Assembly (NCBI GenBank): GCA_045222295.1
Contig: JBGUXP010000019.1
Span: forward strand, 1-64,000
Length of the DNA: 64,000 nucleotides
Source: Colimorpha sp045222295
GTDB lineage: Bacteria > Bacteroidota > Bacteroidia > Bacteroidales > P3
Direction: 5' to 3'
The stretch's first letter is position 1. Each line of letters begins with the position of its first letter. Shown here piece after piece: positions 56,391 to 64,000 of this stretch. The notes under the pieces are model-generated. The model was not told where the DNA came from. It worked only from the letters and a program-made list of their open reading frames with translations, and did not search any database. Position numbers and translations under genes: made by a program.

Positions 56391-56398
56391 TATTTTTG
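56391..56398 (+). promoter_or_regulatory. -7 box of the HU gene promoter
   Basis: TATTTTTG followed by CACTCC; the ATG is about 60 bp downstream through an A-rich leader, typical of highly expressed Bacteroidota genes. Confidence 0.7.
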
Positions 56399-56458
56399 CA
56401 CTCCGATTTTGATTGAAAAACAAGATAGTAAAGATTAACAAAAAAATAATTTAGTAAA

Positions 56459-56743
56459 ATGACAAAGGCAGAAATCGTAGCTGAAATAGCTCAGAAAACC
56501 GGAATCGAGAAAGTCGCCATCCAGGCCACTGTCGAGGAGTTCATGACTGTGATCAAGGAGAGTCTCTCTGAAGGTGAGAACGTGTACCTGCGTGGTTTCG
56601 GCAGCTTCATCGTTAAAAAACGTGCTGAGAAGACTGGCCGCAACATCAGCAAGAACACCACTATCATTATCCCCGCTCACAACATCCCCGCTTTCAAGCC
56701 CGCCAAGACTTTCATGCAGGATGTGAAAAAGAAAGTTAAATAA
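56459..56743 (+). CDS. HU/IHF-family nucleoid DNA-binding protein
   Basis: A 94-residue histone-like protein that bends DNA and compacts the nucleoid. The N-terminal helices (MTKAEIVAEIAQKTG), the GSFIVKKRAEKTGRN beta-arm start and the NIPAFKPAKTFMQDVKKKV ending are diagnostic of the family. The A-rich leader ends in TTTAGTAAAATG. The 29-residue basic protein begins 17 bp after its stop, and both appear to share one promoter and one terminator. Confidence 0.95.
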   Translation: MTKAEIVAEIAQKTGIEKVAIQATVEEFMTVIKESLSEGENVYLRGFGSFIVKKRAEKTGRNISKNTTIIIPAHNIPAFKPAKTFMQDVKKKVK

Positions 56744-56760
56744 TACATAATCTTAGAGCT

Positions 56761-56850
56761 ATGCCTAACGGAAAAAAGCACAAACGTCACAAAATGTCTA
56801 CGCACAAGCGCAAAAAACGCCTGCGTAAGAACAGACATAAGAAGAAATAA
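56761..56850 (+). CDS. AURKAIP1/COX24-type tiny basic protein (probable ribosome-associated)
   Basis: A 29-residue protein beginning MPNGKKHKRHKMSTH and ending KNRHKKK; more than half of its residues are Lys, Arg or His. It matches the AURKAIP1/COX24 domain proteins annotated in most Bacteroidota; the mitochondrial counterpart (mS38) belongs to the small ribosomal subunit, so ribosome association is likely but inferred. The ATG at 56761 follows an AGAGCT stretch, and the gene shares the HU transcript. It is too short for usual open-frame cut-offs. Confidence 0.85.
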   Translation: MPNGKKHKRHKMSTHKRKKRLRKNRHKKK

Positions 56851-56890
56851 CGATACCTTTAGAAGGTAATTTCTTCTTAATTCTAAAACT

Positions 56891-56937
56891 AAAACAAATT
56901 ACACACCATCCGTCAGGGATGGTATGTAATTTGTTTT
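56891..56937 (+). terminator. Long terminator hairpin after the HU unit
   Basis: AAACAAATTACA-CACCATCC pairs with GGATGGTA-TGTAATTTGTTT (one mismatch) around a 5-base loop, ending in T-rich sequence. Confidence 0.85.
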
Positions 56938-56980
56938 GTATATGTTACCGAACGCGATAGTTATTAATATTAATTGAATT

Positions 56981-58534
56981 TTGGATAAAGAACTAGTTAT
57001 ATCATCTGGCGCCGAGGGTGTGCAAATTGCCCTGATGGAGGACAAACGGCTGGTGGAACTCCATAAAGAGATGTCTGCTGGTCAGTATGCCGTTGGCGAC
57101 ATCTTCTTCGGTAAGGTGAAGAAGATTATGCAGGGCCTCAATGCCGCCTTTGTTGATTTGGGCGGAGACAAGGAGGGTTTTATGCACTATCTCGACCTTG
57201 GTCCCGACTACAAATCTGTCGACAAATATCTGCGCCTCTCCATGAACGGCGATGCTTCGGCCGCCACTCTAAATAATTTCAAGATTGAGCCTATCCTTGA
57301 GAAGGTGGGTAATTTGGGTGATGTGCTCAAGGTGGGACAGCCAGTACTAGTGCAGGTGACTAAGGAGCCCATCTCCACCAAAGGTCCCAAGGTGACGGGC
57401 GATATCAGTATCGCCGGTCGTTATCTAGTCCTCACCCCATTCTGCAATAAAGTCTCCATCTCGCAAAAGATAAAAAAGAACGACGAGCGTAGCCGTCTGC
57501 GTCGTCTGATGCAAAGCATCCGTCCCCAGAATTTCGGTGTCATCGTGCGCACTGTGGCCGAGGGCCGTACCGTGGCTGAACTTGATGCCGACTTGCACCA
57601 TCTCATGGATTGCTGGGCTAAGATGACCGAGAAACTCAAGCGCGTCAACGCCCCTGCAAAAGTACATGCCGAACTCAACACTACAACGGCGTTGTTGCGT
57701 GATGTGCTCACCGATGACTTTGCTACAATTTATGTTGACAATGCCGACCTTTATGGCGAGGTGCGTCAGTTCCTCAAAGACATTGAGCCCGGCAAGGAAG
57801 ACATTGTGAAGCACTACAAGATGGAGACCCCTATCTTCGATCAGTTTGGCATCTCACGCGACATACGGCGCGCTTTCGGCAAGATTGTTACCATTCGCTC
57901 GGGTGTTTATCTCTACATAGAACACACTGAGGCTATGCATGTCATTGACGTTAATAGTGGTAATCACATTAAGGCTGGTACTGGCCAGGAGGATACCGCC
58001 TTGCAGGTGAATATCGAGAGCGCCAAGGAGATAGCCCGCCAGCTGAGACTCAGGGATATGGGCGGTATTGTCATCGTTGACTTTGTGGACATGAACAAGG
58101 CTGAGAACCGCAAGAAACTTTTCGATGTGATGACCGAGGAAATGAAGCGAGACAAGGCTCGTCACACTATTTTGCCGCTTAGCAAGTTTGGCCTGATGCA
58201 AATTACGCGTCAGCGCGTGCGTCCCGCCATGGAGGTCGACGTTCAGGAGAAGTGCCCCTTCTGTGATGGTACTGGTACCATCAAATCGAGCCTCGTGGTG
58301 GTCGACGAGATTGAGTCGAGCCTCAAATATCTCCTCACCTCGTCGAATGAGAAGCGATTGACTCTGGTTACGCATCCGTACATCCACGCCTACCTCACCA
58401 AGGGATGGCTAAAGAGTCTCAAGTCGCAGTGGAAACGCAAGTACCATGTGAGGCTCAAGGTGAAGGCTTCGGAACAATATAGCCTGTTGGATTTCAAATT
58501 CTTTCATGCCAATGGTGATGAGATACAAATGTAG
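56981..58534 (+). CDS. rng: Ribonuclease G/E family endoribonuclease
   Basis: Processes 5S and 16S rRNA and cleaves mRNA. The 517-residue protein begins with a TTG codon (MDKELVISSG), followed by the S1 domain (GDIFFGKVKKIMQGLNAAFVDLG), the 5'-sensor region, the catalytic DNase I-like domain (VIDVNSGNH with the catalytic Asp; VIVDFVDM) and the zinc-link CPFCDGTG. There is no long C-terminal degradosome scaffold, so it is of RNase G length. The TTG start is supported by the protein beginning at the family's first beta-strand. The next gene starts inside its 3' end. Confidence 0.95.
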   Translation: MDKELVISSGAEGVQIALMEDKRLVELHKEMSAGQYAVGDIFFGKVKKIMQGLNAAFVDLGGDKEGFMHYLDLGPDYKSVDKYLRLSMNGDASAATLNNFKIEPILEKVGNLGDVLKVGQPVLVQVTKEPISTKGPKVTGDISIAGRYLVLTPFCNKVSISQKIKKNDERSRLRRLMQSIRPQNFGVIVRTVAEGRTVAELDADLHHLMDCWAKMTEKLKRVNAPAKVHAELNTTTALLRDVLTDDFATIYVDNADLYGEVRQFLKDIEPGKEDIVKHYKMETPIFDQFGISRDIRRAFGKIVTIRSGVYLYIEHTEAMHVIDVNSGNHIKAGTGQEDTALQVNIESAKEIARQLRLRDMGGIVIVDFVDMNKAENRKKLFDVMTEEMKRDKARHTILPLSKFGLMQITRQRVRPAMEVDVQEKCPFCDGTGTIKSSLVVVDEIESSLKYLLTSSNEKRLTLVTHPYIHAYLTKGWLKSLKSQWKRKYHVRLKVKASEQYSLLDFKFFHANGDEIQM

Positions 58535-59237
58535 CCTGTTGGCATTGATAATGTGTTTGTGTGCTCTGGGAGTACAAGCCCAGACTCGTGGTATTGATGT
58601 GTCGAAGTTCCAAGGCAAGATCAACTGGACCAAGGTGGTTAAGGACAAGACCATTAAGTTTGTCTATATCAAAGCCACAGAGGGAACATCAATTCAGGAT
58701 CCCTATTTTAAGACCAACATCGCAGCGGCCAAGAAGGCCGGACTTCTGGTGGGAAGTTACCATCTTTATAGCAGTAAGACAACAGCTTATCAGCAGTTTG
58801 CCAATTTTAAGAAGATGGTTAAGAAGAGCGATCAGGACCTCATCCCGGTGCTTGATATTGAGGGACACCATTCGGGACGTCTCTGTATGGAGCGTGTGGA
58901 TAAATTGTTGGAACTGATGGAAAAAGAGTATGGAGTGAAACCCATGATTTATACCAGTGAGAAGGTCTATAAATTGCATTTCTCCGGTAAGAAATACCGC
59001 AATTACCACATCTTTATCGCCAACTACCGCCGTACGCCAACGGTGCGCTATACCCTCTGGCAGTATACCGAGACTGGCCATCTCAGCGGTATCAGCGGTT
59101 GTGTGGACTTCAGCAAATTCAATCGCACCCATGGTCTCAGCGACATCAAGATGCCGAAGAAGAAGTCTGCCGACAAAACCTCCGAGATTAAGCAGGCTGC
59201 CGATAGTACTGCTGTGACTGATAGTACCAAGAAATAA
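58518..59237 (+). CDS. GH25-family lysozyme (muramidase)
   Basis: Exported peptidoglycan hydrolase. The 239-residue protein has a signal peptide (MRYKCSLLALIMCLCALGVQAQ-type core; cleavage near residue 22) and the GH25 barrel: RGIDVSKFQGKINW at the start, FVYIKATEGTS, VLDIEGH with the catalytic Asp-x-Glu, and WQYTETGHLSGISGCVDFSKF. A Lys/Ser/Thr tail (PKKKSADKTSE) extends past the domain. The ATG at 58518 is chosen because it begins the signal peptide; an in-frame ATG 12 bp upstream also exists. It overlaps rng by 17 bp. Confidence 0.93.
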   Translation: MRYKCSLLALIMCLCALGVQAQTRGIDVSKFQGKINWTKVVKDKTIKFVYIKATEGTSIQDPYFKTNIAAAKKAGLLVGSYHLYSSKTTAYQQFANFKKMVKKSDQDLIPVLDIEGHHSGRLCMERVDKLLELMEKEYGVKPMIYTSEKVYKLHFSGKKYRNYHIFIANYRRTPTVRYTLWQYTETGHLSGISGCVDFSKFNRTHGLSDIKMPKKKSADKTSEIKQAADSTAVTDSTKK

Positions 59238-59275
59238 GTTTTTAAGTCGTTCATGCGATATGGCAAAAAAATATT

Positions 59276-59305
59276 TTGCCATATCGTTTACTTTTTGTAT
59301 TTTTG
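59276..59305 (+). promoter_or_regulatory. Promoter of the kamD-kamE-CoA transferase unit
   Basis: TTTG (59276-59279) and TATTTTTG (59298-59305) with 18 bp between; start codon 49 bp downstream. The leader is too short for a cobalamin riboswitch. Confidence 0.8.
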
Positions 59306-59353
59306 CAGTTCCAATTATAGTATAAAAACAATAAACAAACAATACTGACAACA

Positions 59354-60910
59354 ATGCAAAAAAGTAAAGTAGGACTTGATTTTGTGGAGGTTGAGCACGC
59401 TCGTTCGGTAGCTAAGAAGATTGCCGGACAGGTGCAGGATTTCGTCGAAGACTACACCACGGTGGCTGTGGAGCGCACGTTGTGCCGCTTCCTGGGTATC
59501 GATGGTATTGACGCCAACGAGGTGCCGATGCCCAATGTGGTGGTTGAGGAACTGAAGAGCAAAGGTGTGCTCGGCGAAGGTGCCATGTTCTATGTCGGCA
59601 ATGCCATGGTGGAGACCGGCAAGAACCCGCAGGAGATTGCCGAGGCCATCGCCGCCGGCACGCTCGACATCACCAAACTGCCCGTCCACAGCAAAGCAGA
59701 CATTGACAAGGCCCTGGAGCCCGTAATCAACGCAACCATCGAGAAGGTGCGTGGCAACCGTCTGCGCCGCGAGAAATACATCGAGACGATAGGTGAGGGC
59801 AGCAAGCCCTACCTCTATATCATCGTGGCTACCGGTAACATCTATGAGGACGTCGTGCAAGCACAGGCTGGTGCCCGTCAGGGAGCTGACATCATTGCTG
59901 TGATTCGCACCACGGGTCAGTCTCTGCTCGACTATGTGCCTTACGGCGCCACTACTGAAGGTTTTGGTGGTACCTTCGCCACTCAGGAGAACTTCCGCAT
60001 CATGCGCAAGGCTCTCGACGAGGTAGGCGAGGAGGTGGGGCGTTACATCCGCCTCTGCAACTACTGCTCGGGTCTCTGCATGCCGGAAATCGCCGCCATG
60101 GGTGCACTCGAAGGTCTCGACGTGATGCTCAACGATGCCCTTTACGGCATCCTCTTCCGCGATATCAATATGCAGCGCACGCTGATTGACCAGTATATGA
60201 GCCGTATCATCAACGGCTTCGCAGGCGTCATCATCAACACTGGCGAGGACAACTACTTGACCACTGCCGACGCCTACGAGGAGGCACACACCGTGTTGGC
60301 TTCCGACCTCATCAACGAGCAGCTGGCTCTGATGGCCGGCCTGCCCGAGGAGCAGATGGGTCTTGGTCACGCCTTCGAAATGGACCCGATGCTGGAGAAC
60401 GGATTCCTCTACGAGCTGGCTCAGGCACAGATGATACGTGAGATATTCCCCAAGGCTCCGCTGAAGTACATGCCCCCGACGAAGTTCATGACCGGTAACA
60501 TCTTCCGTGGCCACATACAGGACGCTCTGTTCAACGTCATCGGCCAGTGGACGCACCAGGGGCTGCAGCTGCTGGGTATGCCCACCGAGGCTATCCACAC
60601 CCCCTTTATGAGCGACCGTTACCTCTCTATCGAGAATGCCAAGTATATCTTCAATAACATGAAGGATATCGGCGAAGAGGTTGAGTTCAAGGAAGGCGGC
60701 ATTATCAAGAGCCGTGCGCAGGAAGTATTGCACAACGCCACGCACCTGCTGGAGACCATGGAGAGCGAAGGCCTCTTCACCGCGCTGGAGAAGGGTATCT
60801 TCGCCAATGTGAAACGCCCGAAGACTGGCGGCAAGGGCCTCGACGGTGTCACCCTCAAGGGTGAGCACTACTTTAACCCGTTTGTTGAACTTATGAAAGG
60901 TAAGAAGTAA
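59354..60910 (+). CDS. kamD: Lysine 5,6-aminomutase, alpha subunit
   Basis: With the beta subunit it moves the terminal amino group of beta-lysine (or D-lysine) using pyridoxal phosphate and adenosylcobalamin, an early step of lysine fermentation to acetate, butyrate and ammonia. The 518-residue protein matches the clostridial enzyme along its whole length, for example in VIRTTGQSLLDYVPYGATTE, GFGGTFATQENFR, LCNYCSGLCMPEIAAMGA and INTGEDNYLTTADA. It has its own promoter. The partner subunit begins 42 bp after the stop, beyond a small GTCGGC/GCCGAC hairpin. Other lysine-fermentation genes (kamA, kdd, kce, kal) are not in the window. Confidence 0.96.
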   Translation: MQKSKVGLDFVEVEHARSVAKKIAGQVQDFVEDYTTVAVERTLCRFLGIDGIDANEVPMPNVVVEELKSKGVLGEGAMFYVGNAMVETGKNPQEIAEAIAAGTLDITKLPVHSKADIDKALEPVINATIEKVRGNRLRREKYIETIGEGSKPYLYIIVATGNIYEDVVQAQAGARQGADIIAVIRTTGQSLLDYVPYGATTEGFGGTFATQENFRIMRKALDEVGEEVGRYIRLCNYCSGLCMPEIAAMGALEGLDVMLNDALYGILFRDINMQRTLIDQYMSRIINGFAGVIINTGEDNYLTTADAYEEAHTVLASDLINEQLALMAGLPEEQMGLGHAFEMDPMLENGFLYELAQAQMIREIFPKAPLKYMPPTKFMTGNIFRGHIQDALFNVIGQWTHQGLQLLGMPTEAIHTPFMSDRYLSIENAKYIFNNMKDIGEEVEFKEGGIIKSRAQEVLHNATHLLETMESEGLFTALEKGIFANVKRPKTGGKGLDGVTLKGEHYFNPFVELMKGKK

Positions 60911-60952
60911 GTGTCGGCTCTGCCGACAACTATTTCACAAAAAAGAAATAAT

Positions 60953-61741
60953 ATGAGCGAAGGATTGTATTCGATGGAGGCAAAGGATTACGACAAAACC
61001 CTTGACCTCACCAAGATAAAGCCATACGGCGACACGATGAACGACGGCAAGGTGCAGCTGAGTTTCACCCTGCCAGTGCCTGCGGGCGCGGAGGCTGAAG
61101 AGGCCGCCAAGCAGTTGCTCAAGAAGATGGGCTTCGAGAACCCTCTGGTGGTTTACCAGAAGGAGCTGACCGAAGGCTTCTGCTTCATGAACTGCTACGG
61201 TTCGCTGACCCACACGGTGGATTATACAAACATCCATGTCCCCAAGGTGGAGAGTACTACCATGGAGATGAAGGAGTGCGACGAGTATATCCGCGAGCAT
61301 ATTGGCCGCAAGATAGTGTGTGTGGGCGCATCGACGGGTACCGATGCACATACTGTGGGTATTGATGCCATCATGAACATGAAGGGCTATGCTGGCCATT
61401 ATGGTCTGGAACGTTATGACATGATTGACGCATACAACCTCGGCAGCCAGGTGCCCAACGAGGAGTTTATTGCCAAGGGTATCGAACTGCATGCCGACGC
61501 GTTGTTGGTGAGTCAGACGGTGACGCAGAAAGATGTGCATATCAAGAATTTAACCGAGTTGGTTGAGATGCTTGAGGCCGAAGGTTTGCGTGACAAAATG
61601 ATTCTTGTATGTGGAGGTCCACGTATCAGCCATGAGTTGGCCAAGGAACTGGGTTACGATGCCGGTTTTGGTGCTAATACCTACGCTGACGATGTGGCCT
61701 CGTATGTCGCCCAGGAGATGGTGAATCGCGGTTGGAAATAA
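60953..61741 (+). CDS. kamE: Lysine 5,6-aminomutase, beta (cobalamin-binding) subunit
   Basis: Carries the adenosylcobalamin and the pyridoxal phosphate lysine. The Rossmann-type B12 domain has the DxHxxG motif with D131, H133 and G136, and K144 falls on the residue that binds PLP in the clostridial enzyme; numbering from this start agrees exactly. The 262-residue start (MSEGLYSMEAK) at 60953 is therefore preferred over an in-frame GTG at 60911, which would translate a small hairpin. It follows kamD and is followed after 21 bp by a CoA transferase subunit. Confidence 0.96.
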   Translation: MSEGLYSMEAKDYDKTLDLTKIKPYGDTMNDGKVQLSFTLPVPAGAEAEEAAKQLLKKMGFENPLVVYQKELTEGFCFMNCYGSLTHTVDYTNIHVPKVESTTMEMKECDEYIREHIGRKIVCVGASTGTDAHTVGIDAIMNMKGYAGHYGLERYDMIDAYNLGSQVPNEEFIAKGIELHADALLVSQTVTQKDVHIKNLTELVEMLEAEGLRDKMILVCGGPRISHELAKELGYDAGFGANTYADDVASYVAQEMVNRGWK

Positions 61742-61762
61742 ACAAACTAAATAACTATAACA

Positions 61763-62422
61763 ATGGAAAAAGAACAGATTAAACCCTTTATCGCCAAGCG
61801 CGCGGCTCAGGAGCTGCACGACGGCGATGTCGTCAATCTTGGTATCGGTCTGCCGACCTTGATCCCCAACTTCCTGCCGGAAGGCGTGCATGTCATCCTG
61901 CAGAGCGAGAACGGTATGATTGGCATGGGTCCCACCCCCGAAGAGGGCAAGGAAGACCCCTGGTTCATCAACGCCGGTGGTGGATACATCACCCATGTGC
62001 CCGGTGCTTCGACCTTCGACAGCGCTACTTCGTTCGGTATCATCCGCGGTGGCCATGTGGACGTGAGTGTCCTCGGCGCCATGCAGGTGGATGAGGAAGG
62101 CGACCTGGCCAACTGGATGATCCCTGGCAAGAAGACCCCCGGTATGGGTGGAGCCATGGACCTGCTGGTCGGTGCCAAGAAGGTTATTCTGGCTATGGAG
62201 CACACCGCCAAGGGTAATCCCAAGATTCTGAAGAAGTGCACCCTGCCGCTCACTGCCAAGGGCCAGGTGAACATGATCATCACCGAGATGGGTGTCATGG
62301 AGATCACCCCCAAGGGCATCGTGTTGACGGAAATAAACCCCGAGTTCACCGTCGAGCAGGTGCAGGCCGCTACCGAGGCTAAGCTGATTATCAGCGATAA
62401 CCTTAAGAAAATGAATGCTTGA
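61763..62422 (+). CDS. 3-oxoacid/acetoacetate CoA transferase, subunit B
   Basis: Beta subunit of a family I CoA transferase. The 219-residue protein has the catalytic Glu (E49) in QSENGMIGMG and the family stretches VNLGIGLPTLIPNFLP and NAGGGYITHVPGASTFDSA. In lysine fermenters such an enzyme moves CoA between acetoacetate and butyrate or acetate, which fits the kamDE context. The alpha subunit, normally directly upstream, is absent here, so it must be encoded elsewhere or be a different partner. A tandem word stretch follows the stop. Confidence 0.9.
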   Translation: MEKEQIKPFIAKRAAQELHDGDVVNLGIGLPTLIPNFLPEGVHVILQSENGMIGMGPTPEEGKEDPWFINAGGGYITHVPGASTFDSATSFGIIRGGHVDVSVLGAMQVDEEGDLANWMIPGKKTPGMGGAMDLLVGAKKVILAMEHTAKGNPKILKKCTLPLTAKGQVNMIITEMGVMEITPKGIVLTEINPEFTVEQVQAATEAKLIISDNLKKMNA

Positions 62423-62423
62423 A

Positions 62424-62488
62424 TGTCTGAATGTTTGAGTGAAAGAAATACTCAAGCAATCAAGCAATCAAACAATCAAACAATAATT
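62424..62488 (+). repeat. GAATGTTTGAGT / CAATCAAGCAATCAAACAATCAAAC word stretch
   Basis: Tandem words ATGTCTGAATGTTTGAGTG followed by repeats of CAATCAAG or CAATCAAAC. It fills the whole gap between the CoA transferase and the next gene, the same style as the stretches at 16961-16982 and 38838-38869. Confidence 0.7.
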
Positions 62489-62490
62489 TC

Positions 62491-63081
62491 ATGAAAAAGA
62501 TTTTCATAGCCGTTGTTGTGTTGCTGTGCCTCTGTGGCACAGCAGCCGCACAGCGGCATATTGAGTTCCGTTGGCATGGCTTTTATCTTGTTGGCGATGC
62601 CAGTTATGTTTTTAATGTCAATAGATCAGTTGACAAAGGAGGTGCTGCAGATACTGTTTCTGCTTTTATGCCCTCGTTTTCTTGTGGTTTCCAGTTCAGG
62701 AAAGAGGCTGGCGTAGGAGTTGGATTTAGCTATCTTGCCGACCCTGCGGGAGCATTTCGTCAGTTGCCTCTTTTCGTGGAATTGCGTAGCCATTTTATGC
62801 GTAGCCGCATAACTCCTTATACTGTCCTGCAGGTAGGCTATTCTCTTCCTGTCGGAGCCTCCTCGGAGCCGCCAGTGACTAAAATCGACGAGGGCGGCTT
62901 GTATTTTGGTTTAGAAGTGGGTGCTCGTTATGCCATCAGCCGTTCTACGGCATTGGGATTACATCTCTCGTATAAGCTTTTGCATTCCAATAATGTGCAA
63001 CGCGAAAACTTTACATGGGCAGAACCCAAAGAGCTTCATCTTGTGGGAGGCGGTCTGTCTTTCTACTTCGGAAGTAATTGA
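62491..63081 (+). CDS. Small outer-membrane beta-barrel-like protein
   Basis: A 196-residue exported protein (signal peptide ending AAAQ, near 21) with about eight amphipathic strands (FYLVGDASYVFNVN, PSFSCGFQFRKE, GLYFGLEVGARYAI, ...) and a C-terminal strand GGGLSFYFGSN, an OmpA-size barrel. No family is identified. It follows the kamDE unit after a repeat-filled gap and lies just before a GH2 glycosidase gene, to which it may belong functionally. Confidence 0.7.
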   Translation: MKKIFIAVVVLLCLCGTAAAQRHIEFRWHGFYLVGDASYVFNVNRSVDKGGAADTVSAFMPSFSCGFQFRKEAGVGVGFSYLADPAGAFRQLPLFVELRSHFMRSRITPYTVLQVGYSLPVGASSEPPVTKIDEGGLYFGLEVGARYAISRSTALGLHLSYKLLHSNNVQRENFTWAEPKELHLVGGGLSFYFGSN

Positions 63082-63087
63082 TAAAGG

Positions 63088-64000
63088 ATGGTCATGCGAA
63101 AAAGTCAACTTCTGCTTTTTTTCCTTGTCCTTAGTATGACATGGTTACAGGCGCAGCCTTCTCAGGGTGCGTTTGTCTCCTCGCGTTCCATGGTGGAAGC
63201 ATATGACGACGAGGCTGGCATCTTGAAGTTAGCTTATCGCAATTCTCCTTATTTTATTGACCTTGTGGGTGATTGGACCCATAGGAAGACTGACAGCTCT
63301 ATTGTCTACTCCCGAGAGTTGGAGGTGGAAAAGTTCTGGAAAGATTATTGTGTTTCACTCAATGTAAGGTGTGGACGAGCATGTCGTGTCATGCTCAATG
63401 GCAAAGAGGTGGGCTATGCCGACGACTCGCGTCATTGGAACGAGTTTGCCTTGAACGACTTCCTCAAATACGGGAAGATGAACATGCTGACCATCGAGGC
63501 TTTGGACCAGTCACAAGGGGCATTGCTGGAGAATAGCAGGATTCCTCTTGGAATGAACGGTGACCCTTATTTGTTGTTCAAGGGTGACCCTAATGTTTCA
63601 GACCTCAAACTCGTTGCTGACTACGATGTACAGACCCTGTCGGGAACCTTGTCCGTGGACGCTTCGATTTTCAACAGCAAAAAGAAAGGTAAATACTACC
63701 TCGAGGTAGAGGTTTTGGACTCCAAGGGGCATACCTTTGATCGTATGGGCCGTTGGGTGGTTTTTGACAATAAGAATGAAGTCTTGGTTGACATGACCCG
63801 TACTTGGTCGGGAGTTGAGCCTTGGACGGCAGAGAAGCCGGTGCTTTACACGGTCGTATGCCGTCTTCGTAATGAGAAAATGGAAGAGGAGGAGTTGGTA
63901 GGTGCTCGTTTTGGCTTCCGGCGTGTGGAGGTCAAGGATGGGTTGCTACAGATTAATGGTACGGTAGTGACCCTCAAGGGTGTGATTATTGATGGGGACA
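63088..64000 (+). CDS. GH2-family glycosidase (beta-galactosidase-like), cut by the window end
   Basis: Open to the end of the window, about 303 codons. After a signal peptide (MRKSQLLLFFLVLSMTWLQA, starting at 63088 or 63094) come the GH2 sugar-binding jelly-roll (NVRCGRACRVMLNGKEVGYADDS-type, here divergent), the Ig-like domain (SGVEPWTAEKPVLYTVVCRL, FGFRRVEVKDGLLQINGT) and the first strand of the catalytic barrel. After the conserved TLKGV the usual NRHEH is replaced by IIDGD, so activity or substrate may differ. The active-site Glu residues lie beyond the window. It begins 7 or 13 bp after the small barrel gene. Confidence 0.75.
   Translation, partial: MVMRKSQLLLFFLVLSMTWLQAQPSQGAFVSSRSMVEAYDDEAGILKLAYRNSPYFIDLVGDWTHRKTDSSIVYSRELEVEKFWKDYCVSLNVRCGRACRVMLNGKEVGYADDSRHWNEFALNDFLKYGKMNMLTIEALDQSQGALLENSRIPLGMNGDPYLLFKGDPNVSDLKLVADYDVQTLSGTLSVDASIFNSKKKGKYYLEVEVLDSKGHTFDRMGRWVVFDNKNEVLVDMTRTWSGVEPWTAEKPVLYTVVCRLRNEKMEEEELVGARFGFRRVEVKDGLLQINGTVVTLKGVIIDGD

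Noticed and set aside
59238..59353. Possible cobalamin riboswitch before kamD
   Set aside because: Only about 45 bases lie between promoter and start, too short, and no B12-box sequence is visible.
59315..60868. 517-codon open frame antisense to kamD
   Set aside because: KamD matches its family end to end; the antisense frame results from codon bias.
60911..60952. GTG start for kamE, 14 codons upstream
   Set aside because: It would translate a GTCGGC/GCCGAC hairpin and shift the H133/K144 numbering; the ATG at 60953 gives exact agreement with the known enzyme.

Overview
The window looks like a chromosome segment of an anaerobic member of the Bacteroidales (Bacteroidota) that has a type IX secretion system (T9SS). 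Seen directly: promoters with the Bacteroidota -7 box TAnnTTTG, often with TTTG about 19 bp upstream; a short primary sigma factor; the T9SS sortase PorU and its shuttle PorV; a 29-residue basic protein of the AURKAIP1/COX24 type; the hydrogenase maturase HydF; and lysine 5,6-aminomutase. HydF and the aminomutase suggest strictly anaerobic, amino-acid-fermenting metabolism (inference). No rRNA, CRISPR array, prophage or intact insertion sequence is visible. One tRNA (Arg, anticodon CCG) is present.

Layout. 1-687 is repeat-rich and geneless. 688-3048 holds carbonic anhydrase, a DNA glycosylase and SstT. 3059-10669 is one giant GT84-GH94 beta-glucan synthase gene. 10845-20455 carries housekeeping genes (U32 protease, radA, ffh, folD, rpoD, rsmG) mixed with small lipoproteins and a relic of a T9SS cargo gene. 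20504-25996 is a minus-strand unit hydF-folA-cinA-DUF486-beta-mannosidase. 26332-30496 holds two paralogous short alpha-2-macroglobulin-like proteins. 30493-36975 is a minus-strand unit thioredoxin-like lipoprotein, outer-membrane barrel, ribF, nitrilase, mutS2. 37362-46259 runs guaB, three periplasmic foldases, moxR, an unknown protein and panB. 46262-54712 is a minus-strand unit porU-porV-ispF-clpS-nfeD-floA-DUF308-DUF4421. 55302-64000 holds tRNA-Arg, a CPBP protease, HU, the 29-residue basic protein, RNase G, a GH25 lysozyme, kamD-kamE-CoA transferase, a small barrel and a GH2 enzyme cut by the window edge.

Much of the window serves the cell envelope: envelope glucan synthesis, periplasmic chaperones (SurA type), T9SS cargo processing (PorU/PorV), membrane-domain proteins (FloA/NfeD) and surface or periplasmic glycosidases.

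The most unusual feature is not a gene. At least four families of short palindromic or tandem-word repeats are scattered through the window, and many copies lie inside conserved genes, in frame, where they encode short peptide insertions or replace protein segments. Affected genes include the U32 protease, RadA, RibF, MutS2, the nitrilase, CinA, MoxR, the GT84-GH94 synthase, beta-mannosidase, HydF (its C-terminus) and the signal peptide of an outer-membrane protein. The same 11-residue peptide, encoded by one repeat, occurs in RibF and in an unrelated T9SS cargo remnant. This resembles, by analogy only, the Rickettsia palindromic elements that insert in frame in protein genes.
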